A stretch of 64,000 nucleotides of DNA, taken from contig DATDWP010000002.1 of the NCBI GenBank assembly GCA_035289625.1, positions 1 to 64,000 on the forward strand. Direction: 5' to 3'. Both the position numbers and the translations under genes were made by a program. This document shows positions 24,903-34,700 of this stretch, piece after piece; positions within the stretch are counted from its first letter, which is position 1; the number at the start of each line of letters is the position of its first letter. The notes under the pieces were generated by a model, which saw only the letters and a list, made by a program, of their open reading frames with translations, searched no databases and was not told where the DNA came from. This DNA comes from UBA10205 sp035289625. GTDB lineage: Archaea > Iainarchaeota > Iainarchaeia > Iainarchaeales > Iainarchaeaceae.

Positions 24903-25673
24903 ATGGCTACACGAATACAATTCTCAAAAAAATTGAAATTAAAAAACGCTGTGCTTTTTACCGGACTTCCGGGAATTGGTTTAGTTGGAAAAATTGCGGT
25001 TGATTACCTTTTGCGACAATTCAAGGCAGAAAAGGTTGCGCAGATCCATTCTGATTTTTTTCCACCAAGCGTCCAGACCGAGAATGGGCTTTTGGACCTC
25101 ATAAAAGATGAACTCTATTATTTTTCTTATGAAGGGGCGGATTATTTGTTCCTCTCAGGGCCGGTGCAGCCGGCGCTTGATTCAAAGTATGGGTCAATGC
25201 AGGAGCACTTTGAATTTGCAGGAACAATTGTTGGCACGCTAAAAGAAATTGGGCTAGTTGAAATATGCACCCTTGCAGGGATTAATATCGGGGAGGCAAG
25301 AATGCACTCTGAGCCGCGCGTAATTGTTGCTGCGACAAATAAAAAAAAGCTTGAAGAGTGGAAAAAGGCCGGAGCGTTTAGCGACAAACCTGTCGGGCTA
25401 ATTAGCGGGGTTGCCGGGCTTTTACTTGGCCTTGGAAAAGAGCAGGGAATTGACGGGGCGTGCCTAATGGGAGAAACCAATGCGCGCCTGATTTACGGGG
25501 ATCCGGGGGCATCTAAAAAAGTTATTGAACTTTTGATGAAAAAATACGGCTTTAAAGTGGACATGGCAAAAATGGACAGCGAAGCAAGAGAAATCGAAAA
25601 ATCCTTTGCAGAACTCTCCAAGCAATTCGAGGATCAGGAAGATTCGCCCGGCAGCCTTAGTTACGTAAGGTGA
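24903..25673 (+). CDS. PAC2-family protein (proteasome assembly chaperone-like)
   Basis: A 256-residue PAC2 protein: LFTGLPGIGLVGKIAVDYL, then GPVQPALDSKYGSMQEHFEFA and ISGVAGLLLGLGK. The C-terminal helix is charged. Archaeal PAC2 proteins assist 20S proteasome assembly or have related roles. It starts five bases after the zinc-ribbon gene and ends the translation cluster. Confidence 0.85.
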   Translation: MATRIQFSKKLKLKNAVLFTGLPGIGLVGKIAVDYLLRQFKAEKVAQIHSDFFPPSVQTENGLLDLIKDELYYFSYEGADYLFLSGPVQPALDSKYGSMQEHFEFAGTIVGTLKEIGLVEICTLAGINIGEARMHSEPRVIVAATNKKKLEEWKKAGAFSDKPVGLISGVAGLLLGLGKEQGIDGACLMGETNARLIYGDPGASKKVIELLMKKYGFKVDMAKMDSEAREIEKSFAELSKQFEDQEDSPGSLSYVR

Positions 25674-25710
25674 ATCGATTTTCAACTAAAGTTCAGATTG
25701 GGCTAAATAG

Positions 25711-25869
25711 GTAACTGCTAACCGAAAATTTTTCGCCTGTCTTGCTTTGGTGATTTGAGGGCTTTAGATGATTTTATAAAATACAGTGTAAAAACATGAT
25801 TTTTTAAAGTGCCTTATTTTGATAATTTGGTAGTTGTAACAACGCTTCAAAAAAACAGTTAGCAGTTAC
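25711..25869. repeat. 12-bp inverted repeat pair
   Basis: GTAACTGCTAAC at 25711-25722 and its exact inverse GTTAGCAGTTAC at 25858-25869 lie 135 bases apart, in the gap before the lipoprotein gene. They could be an operator pair, a long hairpin or a boundary mark of the following GC-richer unit. Confidence 0.6.
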
Positions 25870-25915
25870 TGCCAAGAAAAAGTATTAATAATTGGAAAGC
25901 ACTTAACCAGCTATC

Positions 25916-26392
25916 ATGTTTTCGAAAGGAGGCGTAGTTGCACTGGCCATACTTGCTGTGCTTCTCCTGGGCGGCTGCGCCCAAGCCCCAGGCGAACAAT
26001 CGTCACAGGAGCAGCAAAAGGATGCGGGGGAAGATACCCGGTCTGAATCGGTGCCAAAAACTCAGTCAGTGCCAAAGGCAAGCGAGAGCGCGACAAAGAT
26101 TTATCTGGGCCTGCTGCAGACGAGCCTGGAGGAAGCGGTAGTTGACGTGCAGCAACAGGGGGTCGTGATAGGCTTTAGGCAGGATCCTGATCTGAATGAT
26201 GAGGCGCTTGTATACAGGGCTTTCGGGCTCTCAGCGGCATACGAACCTGACAAGGAAAAAACAACTGTGCTGATTTTCCTTCCGGATAGGAAAATAATCG
26301 AGGCCAGCGCAAGGAACTCTGACATTACCGCCCTTTCAAAAGGGCAATTGACCGACAGCGAATTCAAGGAGAGGGTGTATTGGGCAAGGTGA
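25916..26392 (+). CDS. Lipoprotein of unknown function
   Basis: A 158-residue protein with a signal peptide and lipobox LLGGC (Cys about residue 20). A Gln/Ser/Pro-rich linker follows, then a globular domain from about residue 65 (ATKIYLGLLQTSLEEAV). No family is recognised. Its codons are GC-richer than the replication cluster. It ends in GTGA overlapping a possible start of the next gene, so the two are one operon. Confidence 0.65.
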   Translation: MFSKGGVVALAILAVLLLGGCAQAPGEQSSQEQQKDAGEDTRSESVPKTQSVPKASESATKIYLGLLQTSLEEAVVDVQQQGVVIGFRQDPDLNDEALVYRAFGLSAAYEPDKEKTTVLIFLPDRKIIEASARNSDITALSKGQLTDSEFKERVYWAR

Positions 26393-29139
26393 GGCTTGTT
26401 GCAGCTGCATTCGCACTGGCGTTGATTTTGCAATTGTCATTTGTGCTTGCCGGTGAAGATGCCAGGCCACAAGGATTGACTCCGGAAGAGTTCAGATCAG
26501 GCCTTAAGGAGTGCAAGGAATTCGAGGATTCAGTGTCTGGCCCGCTATGCTCATTCAAAGGCAGCGAGTTCGGCAACCCGAAAGGAATTGATGTCGGGGA
26601 AAAAAATGAGGAGTTTTTGGGGAAGTGGAGCATGTGTATGAAACTTTCAATCCTGGCAGAAGACCTTTATGCCGAGAAAAAAATATCCGAGGAGGAATAC
26701 AACGAGGCGACAGGTCGGGGGGAAGATTACGATTTCGGGATACTCGGCGGCTTTAAATTCAGCCAGTGCTTTTACGCGAACTGCAAGCTTATAGTGAAGT
26801 ACTATCTTGATTTAGCGAATGCAGAGACTGACCCGCAGAGGAAAGTGGAACTCTACGAGAAGGCGATAGAGAATTATTGGAAGTGCATGAAGACAGCGAC
26901 AAGTGAACTTATACACTCGGGGGCATTTGACGCGCGGCTCGGGGCCCTCGGGGAGAATGATGACCAGCTCAATGCCGATGCGGCGGATGCGTACACAGGC
27001 CTTTGTGAAACCAAGATAAAGTTGATAAGGGAAAAAATTGCTGTGGAGACTGACCCGCAGAGGAAAATGGGGCTTTACGAAGAGTTGCAGGAGGAAATCC
27101 TGCGCTGCTTTTCAATAGGTCTTTCAGGCCTTGTTGACGGCGGTTCGCATTTTTACAGGCAATTCGACCTATCCGTTCCTTATGAGGGGGATGATGAAAA
27201 CACCTTCCGCAACATTTATATCGACACGATGCGCAAGAAGTGTGAATTGAGGATAGCTGAGGCGCGCAGGAAAATCAGCGAGGCGCAAAATGATGTGGAA
27301 AGGGCACAGGCGGAAACGGAACTGGCGAACGCTTTCATCGAGTGCCGCAGGGAAGCAGAGGACTCTCTATTGATAGGGGACTATGATGAGTTTGATCCAT
27401 TCAATTACACGCCGTTAAGCCAGGGAGAGTTGGACCTGATTAATGAGGCGATAAAGCCGCGGCCAAAGGATATGGCAGGCCCCTCGGCCGATGCGCAGGC
27501 AATAATAAACCTCGCGCCCGAAAGGTTCTCGGATAACGCCGGCGTTTATACCATCAGGAGAAGTGAAATAGATTATGCGAATCTGTTCGGCCCATTGCCA
27601 GGGCCTGATGACATTTCACCATTGCCGCCATTGTCTGTTTACGGCAAGGTAACATTTGATACAGGCCTGCAAAGCGCGCCTTCTCCTGGCGCGATAATTT
27701 CGATCGGCACTGGTACAATTGACAAGGCATTCGATGTTGCCACTGTGGCACTGCGCAATATTCCAAAGCTGCCTGTTGTGCCAAAAATAGATGTTTCTGC
27801 ACAGGCAAGTGATGCGAATATAGGGGTAACATGCACTGAGGATTGGAGTTGCACCAATTGGAGCATTTGGGGAGACTGGAGCAGTTGCGGTGCCGAAGCG
27901 CAATTGAGGAGCCGCACGAGGAAATGCTCCGACAAGAACGCCTGTGGGACAATACTTGAAAAGCCGAAAATATCGGAAACAGAAAAGAAGGGATGCGGCA
28001 CCTTGGATGCGCAGGTTTCCATACTGGTTGATGGGGCTCCTTCTGCAGGTTTTGTCCCCGACAAAAACAATCAGCTAAAAGTTGTTTCCGCCAAGACACT
28101 TGCCCTCCCAATATATTTTAGCCTTACTGCCCCAAGCGAACTTGGTTCAGTTGTGCCCGCAAACCCTATAATGGTCATTGGCGCCACAGCCACCGGTGCG
28201 GACGTGGTTTCCGGGACATCAATAGCCGCTGAGCTTGCATCTGCATTTGTGCTCTGCGCCCCGGTCAGCGAGCCCAAGGAATGCACTGCAGACCTGAGCG
28301 AAGAATTTAAGGGTTATATCTCAGAGCTGGAAACATCATCGGTGAAATTATATATAAATGACAGCATCGGCAAAACTACTACCTTAACTGCAGCTATCCT
28401 CAAAGGCAGCCAGTGCGCGGAGAACTGGTCCTGCGGTTCATGGGGCGTCTGGAGTTCTTGTAGCGGGGGAACGCAGAGCAGGACAAGGGCCTGCACGGAC
28501 GCAAACAACTGCACCACAACAGCTTCAAGGCCCGCGCTTTCAGAATCCCAGTCATGTAGCGATACTGCGGTAAATTCCTGCACCGAGAACTGGGCATGTG
28601 GCGAGTACGGGGCATGGGGCGAGTGGGGCTCTTGCTCGGAAAGCGGTTCGCAGTCGCAAACAAGGACGCGTTCATGCACGGATGCAAACAATTGCGCAAC
28701 AACAAATAACAAGCCGCAAATAAGCGAAACGCAGAACCAGTCCTGCACCTATACGCCGACAGAGCAAAAGCCCGAATACACTTCCCATTTGGGTACGCTT
28801 GGAAGCAATGTTGCTGACCTCAGTTACAATGGCGGGTCAGCGCAATTCAACACTTCAAACACGGGCGGCCAATACGGGTACAAGATTCTGAATATCCCGG
28901 CCGGGATCAAGGTAAAAATATGCGTTGTTGTAAGTTCCGGCGGCCCCATGGGGTACAATTCATATCCTCAGTACCATTACGGTTATGACTGGTCCGATGC
29001 CGCGTGGGAGGCCGCAAACCCGGGCTGCGTCACCGCCTTTAACAAGAATGCCTGGGCCAACGGCATGCTGCTCCATCTCGGTGACCCCTCAACCGCAAAT
29101 GCGAGCGGAACAGTCAGTGTAACGCAGATACCAACTTGA
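26380..29139 (+). CDS. Large secreted protein with thrombospondin type-1-like repeats
   Basis: A 919-residue protein with a signal peptide (LVAAAFALALILQLSFVLAG). The N-terminal helical part contains a repeated ETDPQRKxxLYE motif (about residues 148 and 226). Three cysteine/tryptophan repeats follow, starting at about residues 486, 678 and 734, each of the form WxCxxWxxWxxCxxxxxxxRxRxC, as in TSP1 domains. A C-terminal beta domain (LGTLGSNVADLSYNGGSAQF) follows. It is probably a cell-surface adhesion or binding protein. The start is TTG 26380 or GTG 26389. A hairpin terminator follows. Confidence 0.7.
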   Translation: MGKVRLVAAAFALALILQLSFVLAGEDARPQGLTPEEFRSGLKECKEFEDSVSGPLCSFKGSEFGNPKGIDVGEKNEEFLGKWSMCMKLSILAEDLYAEKKISEEEYNEATGRGEDYDFGILGGFKFSQCFYANCKLIVKYYLDLANAETDPQRKVELYEKAIENYWKCMKTATSELIHSGAFDARLGALGENDDQLNADAADAYTGLCETKIKLIREKIAVETDPQRKMGLYEELQEEILRCFSIGLSGLVDGGSHFYRQFDLSVPYEGDDENTFRNIYIDTMRKKCELRIAEARRKISEAQNDVERAQAETELANAFIECRREAEDSLLIGDYDEFDPFNYTPLSQGELDLINEAIKPRPKDMAGPSADAQAIINLAPERFSDNAGVYTIRRSEIDYANLFGPLPGPDDISPLPPLSVYGKVTFDTGLQSAPSPGAIISIGTGTIDKAFDVATVALRNIPKLPVVPKIDVSAQASDANIGVTCTEDWSCTNWSIWGDWSSCGAEAQLRSRTRKCSDKNACGTILEKPKISETEKKGCGTLDAQVSILVDGAPSAGFVPDKNNQLKVVSAKTLALPIYFSLTAPSELGSVVPANPIMVIGATATGADVVSGTSIAAELASAFVLCAPVSEPKECTADLSEEFKGYISELETSSVKLYINDSIGKTTTLTAAILKGSQCAENWSCGSWGVWSSCSGGTQSRTRACTDANNCTTTASRPALSESQSCSDTAVNSCTENWACGEYGAWGEWGSCSESGSQSQTRTRSCTDANNCATTNNKPQISETQNQSCTYTPTEQKPEYTSHLGTLGSNVADLSYNGGSAQFNTSNTGGQYGYKILNIPAGIKVKICVVVSSGGPMGYNSYPQYHYGYDWSDAAWEAANPGCVTAFNKNAWANGMLLHLGDPSTANASGTVSVTQIPT

Positions 29140-29165
29140 AAAGCTCCATGAAAAATATTTTGTGG

Positions 29166-29188
29166 CCCAGATCTGGCTGGGTTTTTTT
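29166..29188 (+). terminator. Hairpin terminator after the TSP1 protein
   Basis: CCCAG 29166-29170 pairs with CTGGG 29177-29181 and is followed by seven T residues. Confidence 0.6.
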
Positions 29189-29213
29189 CTTTGTGTGCAC
29201 TGGGGCTTAATCA

Positions 29214-30509
29214 TTAATTAGGTTTTGTAAACTGTCCAAGCGTCTTCTGCCCGGAGATTTCTGAAATTCCCGCAATTTCGTTTTTGCGCTCTATCGCAAC
29301 CCTTTCAAATTCTTCTTGGGTGTCGCAAATTATTGGTTTTCCAAACATCCCTCCGCCACCTGGGATATAGTGCACTAGCCCTTTTCTGAATGCAATTATT
29401 TTGCCACCAATTACTTTATCAGCTTCTAAAAGTTCGCTCTCGCTAGCATCTATTAGTACGTTTATTTCATTTCCGAATTTTTCTACAATATTTATCCACT
29501 TCCCCTGCACTGTTGCGGTTTGGGCACTCTTTGAGCCCACTGCTTGCTGTATTATTTCTGCTAGTGGTAGAAGATGCATGTAGGGTGGGCGAAATGAGGG
29601 GTGTTTTCCGGTAGGGAGATTTGCTAGCATTGCAATTCTGTCGCGAACTCCCCTTTTGATTGCTCCGTTGCATTTTATGCACTTCCATTTTAGGTCAAGT
29701 GATTGCTCTACGGAGTATTTTGTGTAGCAAATAGAGCAGGCGGTTGCGTGGTATTTTCCTTCTTTTGGGTTGAGGCCGACATTTAGTGTAATTAATTTTT
29801 CATTCCTTTGTTCGATTGCTTTTTTTAGGGATTTAAAATCCGGTTTTGCCATTTTGATGCGGTTAAATTCCCTTCCGATTTTATCCGGCCACGGGGAGTG
29901 CGCATCCGAACTTGTAAGAAAAGTGTAGTTGTGGTTTTCTGAAATAGTATCGGCTGAATTGGTGTCAGCTGAAAGCCCGAGCTCGATAAAATTGAGATGC
30001 TCATGCGCTGCCCCGTAGGCAGTTTTCAAAGAGTCAAAGAATGCATAAATTCCGGTATAGGGGGTAAAGGAGTGCGCGGGGCCAAATATTCCTCCCACAT
30101 CAATTATTTTTTGTGCAAATTCTTCTGCTGAGAGTTTTAGTTTTGGCCTTCCGCACATGCTGCAATCAAGAACCCCTTTGCCTTCGACTTTTTGCCGAAG
30201 TTCTTGCGCGCTCTCAAGTGATGGGAGGTAGAAGAGGTGGTGGATTCTTTTGTTGTCTTCAATTTCGCCGCCTATTATAAAATTGCATTTGGATTGCAAG
30301 TCGCGGTATACTCCGTTGCTCTCTTCTTCTAAGTTGCGCTTTAGGTGCGTGAGCCATTCTTTGTGCAAAACATCCGCGCTCACTAAAACATTTAGGCCCT
30401 TTAGCCGTGATTGCTCGCTCATTACCGGGATTGTCATGTTCTTGCTAACGCCGCCAGCGTATGGCCCGTGCATTTGCAAATCAAGGTTATACTCTTTCAA
30501 TTTTCCCAC
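29214..30509 (-). CDS. Endonuclease Q-like PHP-domain protein
   Basis: A 431-residue protein of the EndoQ/TIGR00375 family, which in Thermococcales cuts DNA 5' of deaminated bases. PHP motifs: LDLQMHGPYAGGVSKNMT at the start, GGEIED, GPAHSFTPY and LTSSDAHSP. A zinc knuckle (CSICY ... CIKCN) and LPTGKHPSFRPPYMHLLPL follow. The first HxH motif reads QMH, so one usual metal-binding His is replaced by Gln. The C-terminal domain is present and length is normal. Confidence 0.82.
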   Translation of the reverse strand: MGKLKEYNLDLQMHGPYAGGVSKNMTIPVMSEQSRLKGLNVLVSADVLHKEWLTHLKRNLEEESNGVYRDLQSKCNFIIGGEIEDNKRIHHLFYLPSLESAQELRQKVEGKGVLDCSMCGRPKLKLSAEEFAQKIIDVGGIFGPAHSFTPYTGIYAFFDSLKTAYGAAHEHLNFIELGLSADTNSADTISENHNYTFLTSSDAHSPWPDKIGREFNRIKMAKPDFKSLKKAIEQRNEKLITLNVGLNPKEGKYHATACSICYTKYSVEQSLDLKWKCIKCNGAIKRGVRDRIAMLANLPTGKHPSFRPPYMHLLPLAEIIQQAVGSKSAQTATVQGKWINIVEKFGNEINVLIDASESELLEADKVIGGKIIAFRKGLVHYIPGGGGMFGKPIICDTQEEFERVAIERKNEIAGISEISGQKTLGQFTKPN

Positions 30510-30607
30510 AGCTCCATTTTGTTTTTTTTAAATTAGGGATTTTGGTGTTTGAAGTGAATTTAACCTTAATTATATGCAGTCCAAATACTCAAAAACAATT
30601 TTGTAGC

Positions 30608-30663
30608 GACGACTAAAAGGCTCCCAAAAAAGGCCGTGACGACTGGGGCGTCTTTTAGAGGTC
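30608..30663. other. Candidate structured RNA or attenuator
   Basis: The arm at 30608-30619 pairs with 30652-30663: three outer pairs, a GA/AG tandem mismatch, then seven pairs (CTAAAAG with CTTTTAG). Inside, CCCA pairs with TGGG. Tandem G-A mismatches are typical of folded RNA. The surrounding 280-bp gap holds no gene. Confidence 0.35.
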
Positions 30664-30792
30664 TTTTGATAAAGTCATGTAGGATTTGGGGCAGTTTTGT
30701 GCGGGTGGATTTTTGTAAAATTTGTCTGTGCTATTTGCGCGTTTTTGTGATTGGTGAATTTAATAAAGCGATCTACAGTATATACGACTTAT

Positions 30793-31437
30793 ATGGGTAG
30801 GTTCACTCCTGATCAGAAGAAGATCGCGGTAATGCTTTTGAGTTCTCCAAAAAGCGCAGATGAGTTGCACGCGCAGCTAAATATTCCATTCCATGCCCTA
30901 AACGAGGATCTAAAAAAGATGCTCAAAATGAAGCTCATTAAGCTAGATGGCTATCCCCAAAAGTACTCTTTGGTTGAAAATATTGTAAGCGCGGTCAAAA
31001 GAAGAAAAGAGATTGCAGAAAAAGACCCGTTTGATGTTAGGCTAAAGGCAGTTATTGAGGTAAAAGCAGTTGAGCAGAAGTTTCTTGCAAAGCAGATAAA
31101 AGAGATCGAGGATAAGCTTGCAAAGGAAAAAGTCTATACTATATATGATATATATAAGGCCCCCCCGATTGAGGACGCTGGCTATTATAGCTCCTATTTG
31201 GAGCTAAACCTTAGCGCAAAGGACTTTACTGCCCTTGTTAAGTTCATGTACTTTTATGGCCCAACTTCAGTTGAGGTGCTAAAACCGGCAAAAGTGGTAC
31301 TTGCAATGGATGATTTGCAGGACGCTTTAATGGAGATGGCAGAGATGATCCAGTCCTATAATGAGGCAATGCTAAAATCCATGAAAAAGGACGAACTGGC
31401 AAAGTTTGCAAAAGACCTCTATAAGCCAAATGCGTAA
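30793..31437 (+). CDS. Winged-helix protein of unknown function
   Basis: A 214-residue protein. The N-terminal 60 residues (TPDQKKIAVMLLSSPKSADE, LHAQLNIPFHALNEDLKKML) form a winged HTH. A coiled segment and a C-terminal domain follow (SYLELNLSAKDFTALVKFMY, GPTSVEVLKPAKVVL). TTTAATAAA lies about 30 bases before ATG 30793, which fits a leaderless start and argues against the longer frame. The target is unknown; it precedes the S-layer gene. Confidence 0.6.
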   Translation: MGRFTPDQKKIAVMLLSSPKSADELHAQLNIPFHALNEDLKKMLKMKLIKLDGYPQKYSLVENIVSAVKRRKEIAEKDPFDVRLKAVIEVKAVEQKFLAKQIKEIEDKLAKEKVYTIYDIYKAPPIEDAGYYSSYLELNLSAKDFTALVKFMYFYGPTSVEVLKPAKVVLAMDDLQDALMEMAEMIQSYNEAMLKSMKKDELAKFAKDLYKPNA

Positions 31438-31571
31438 TTTTTAGACATTTGCCTAAAATAATAGGTGGGTTTTTAACTGCTTCTTGCTACTATAGCCTAT
31501 AAAGGCTTAAAATAGTTGAAATATTATATATGAATATATATAATTCCGAAATGGGGCAAATGAAATAATAG

Positions 31572-31764
31572 GATTCGTCTATCCACGAATCTTACATCCT
31601 TTAAAGACTTAATTTTCAGCCTCTTTTTTTCGTAAAATAACGTAAAAAAGCGGTCGAAGCGAAACGTATTTAAATAAAGTGAGCGATGGAATATAAGAGC
31701 CTACAACCGGCTATGCCATAAGCATGGTTCGGCGTAGTACCTTTTATTGTGAGGTGAAGCAAAC
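31572..31764 (+). promoter_or_regulatory. S-layer promoter, leader and upstream hairpin
   Basis: A hairpin GATTCGT...ACGAATC (about 31572-31591) ends the upstream unit. The strong TATA box TATTTAAATA at about 31668-31677 follows purine-rich CGAAAC. GAGGTGA at 31751-31757 is a good ribosome site eight bases before ATG 31765. The leader is therefore about 65 nt, unlike the leaderless housekeeping genes. Confidence 0.65.
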
Positions 31765-34700
31765 ATGAAAGGATTTAATGTAAAGAAATTGGCTGCAATA
31801 GCTACAGGAGCAGCATTGCTAGGAACAGCAATTGCCCCGATAGTATCGGCAACCAATGTCGCAAAAGAAGACATATACAACAGTGATGGATCCCCAAAGG
31901 TTAACATCGTTGTTGGATCACAAGCAGCAGTGTCCGATGCAATTTGGGCAGGTAATCTTGCTGCAAAGATAGCTGAAAAAGCAGCTACTACAAAGACAGT
32001 AAGCGTTAGCGCAACAGGTGCCGGTGGCGATGTTGGCGCAGGGCTTGATTTGTCCGATTTGACAATCGACGTAACAGTCGGTGGGACAATCACTTTCGGA
32101 GCAGGTTCTAAGAAATATAATGTGAACTTAAACTCAGGAACCGGATCAGGAGATGCTGAAGTACTGACTGCTATGGATGGCGGCTCGGATACTAACGCAT
32201 TAACCGATGCACAACTAACTCATTTATACAACAAGACTTTAGTGCACAAAGTCAATGAAGGAGATCAGTCTAACCAGAGCACGTCCCTTACAAACAAGGA
32301 ACTTATAGGGTTAGATATTGATGCAAAGTTTGACACAGGTTCTAGTGTCAGAGACTTGGTTGCAAAGATCAGTTCAGGTGATTTTAGCTATAAAACCACA
32401 ATCGGATCTTCAACAACAGGTGTTGATTTAGGAACAACCTCGTTCGTAGATGATAATGACGATAACGTCAAAATTATCTTCTTTGGTGAGGAGTATGAAC
32501 TCAATACCGCTACATTGACAGGCAGCAAGAACCTAAAGCTTGTCAAGACTTCGGCAAAAGAGTCATATAATGAAGGCGAAACAGTTGAAGGCCTTGTAGG
32601 AGACAACGCTTATGAGGATGAGGAAGTGTCCGTAAAGGTTGTACAGATTGTACAAAGCGGTGCAGCTTCAACATCATACAGCGCGACTTTCGAACTATAT
32701 GATTCAGAAGGCAATCTAATAGATACCCAGACAGTATCTTCAGGGACAAACTTGAGGACAACCTTCAAAGACGATAGCAGTAATGAAGCGTTGGCAAGCA
32801 ATTTGTTCATCGATACAATCGCTGTTGGATCAACAACAGGTGTTGGGTACGTTGAAGTAACAAAAGGAACAGACACTATCGAGATTTTTGATAGTAAAAT
32901 CTATCCTTATGACTCAACGGCAACAAGCGGTACAAAAGCTTACACAGCCTACATAACTGCAGGCACAAGCGATGCGAACTCCCTCTACTCAATTGAAGTA
33001 AGGAACAGCGCAGAGCAGTGGGCTTCAGTAGGTGGAGACTCATTTGACTTCGGTCCTCTCTATCCGACTTCATCAGCTCAATCCTTGACAGGGAAGACAG
33101 GCGCAACAGCAGAATTTTTGCAAAGTTTGCCTGACGGAACCCAGGGAAAAGGCTATGCGAATGTAGAGTTTGTCGGGTTTGAGGACAAAGAGGAAAAAAC
33201 CCCAATAAACATTGGAAAGAACAACACCATTGTTCACAATTTGGGTGTTTCAATCAATTCCTCATCTAATGGAGGGATATCATTTAGGGCAGATAACGAT
33301 GCTCTAAGATCAATTCCATTCTATGTGAAATTGACCGATTCAAATTCCGGAAGTACATTCAACTTTGAAGGAAAGGATGTATGGTACAGTATGAGATTCG
33401 GAACAACCGGAAAGGACACAGCAAACGACTACAATCTCACAATAAATACAGGGGATTATGTCAATGGAAGAATATGGACAATTACAGATCCTTCCACCGC
33501 AGAAGATGTAAATGTAAACCTTAGTATTGGTGGAATAGGTCCTGTTGGTCCAGGCGGTCCTGGAGCAGCAGTAACTCGCGGTCAGGCAACATTTGCCGCT
33601 GCAACCGATGTAAACCTCCATACGGGCGATAGCTTAACCGTTGACGGTGTAACATACAAGATAACGGACAACAACATCACGGGCGGTACCCAAATGGGCA
33701 TTGCTGTTGATCAAGTTGTCGAATACAGGTTGAACAATGATACAGGAACTCAGTTGTACAACACTTCAGGAGACACAACAGACGCAACCTACGGGCTAAT
33801 GGCTCTGACCCAAGACATAACATTCGATGGTAACCAGGTCACGTCAGGAAGTGGCGGAGTGCCGGTAACTTTCGGATTGTATACCCAAGAGTCCGCAAGG
33901 CCAGTGTATTATGCAGCAAAGTACAACTCTGCAACCGACAAGTTCTACCTCCTATTGGATGCGGACAAATTCGGTTCAGGTCAGAGTGACAAGATACAGA
34001 ACAACCACGAAGTATGGTTCACCGGAACAACTCTTCCGGCAGACGATGGAACCTATACTGAAGGCGCGTTCTCGTTCGACACACTCGCAGGTTCAGGTTT
34101 AGGAGATGCAAACTCACAAATACAAAGGTTTGTAACTTCGGCAGGAACTGTTGTCTGGGCCTATGGTCACTATGTCCCTAAGGAGAGCGACTTCAACAAT
34201 TCATCACAAAATGGAGGGTTGTTTAGCTCAAGTAACGCCTTTGCCGTTGCACATTTCAATGTGAATGATGCAGTGAGCAATGGTGACTTCAATGTCTACA
34301 TTGACACAGTTACCGGAGGCAACATTGGTCCATTCGGTGGAACAACAAACCTTGCAAGCTATGCAAATGATGTAGCATACAGGGGCAATCCAAGTTTCAA
34401 CCTAACTTCAGGAACACAGAGCGACTACCTCAAAGCAGGCTATACAGACGCTGCTACAAAGGCATGGCTGCTCGATGATGACGCCGGTGCAAAGTTCAGC
34501 GCCCCACAGGCAGCTGAAAAGATAAACATCGTTGTCTCAGGTGTTGAAATGACAAGGGATGTTGAAGGCGGAGAGACACTCACCTTGAAGGTTGGGGAGA
34601 CAGGAACAACAAGTGCAGGTTCCAAGATCTCATTAACCAACCCTACAGGTGGATCATGTAACCTAACCGGGGACGCAGGCAGCGCAGTCTGCAGCGCAAA

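Noticed and set aside
26380..29139. Possible CRISPR or DNA tandem repeat in the TSP1 gene
   Set aside because: The repetition is at protein level only; the DNA copies are diverged and not regularly spaced.
31701..34640. Several long antisense frames across the S-layer gene
   Set aside because: They are shadows of its biased Thr/Ser/Gly codons and have no protein-like pattern.
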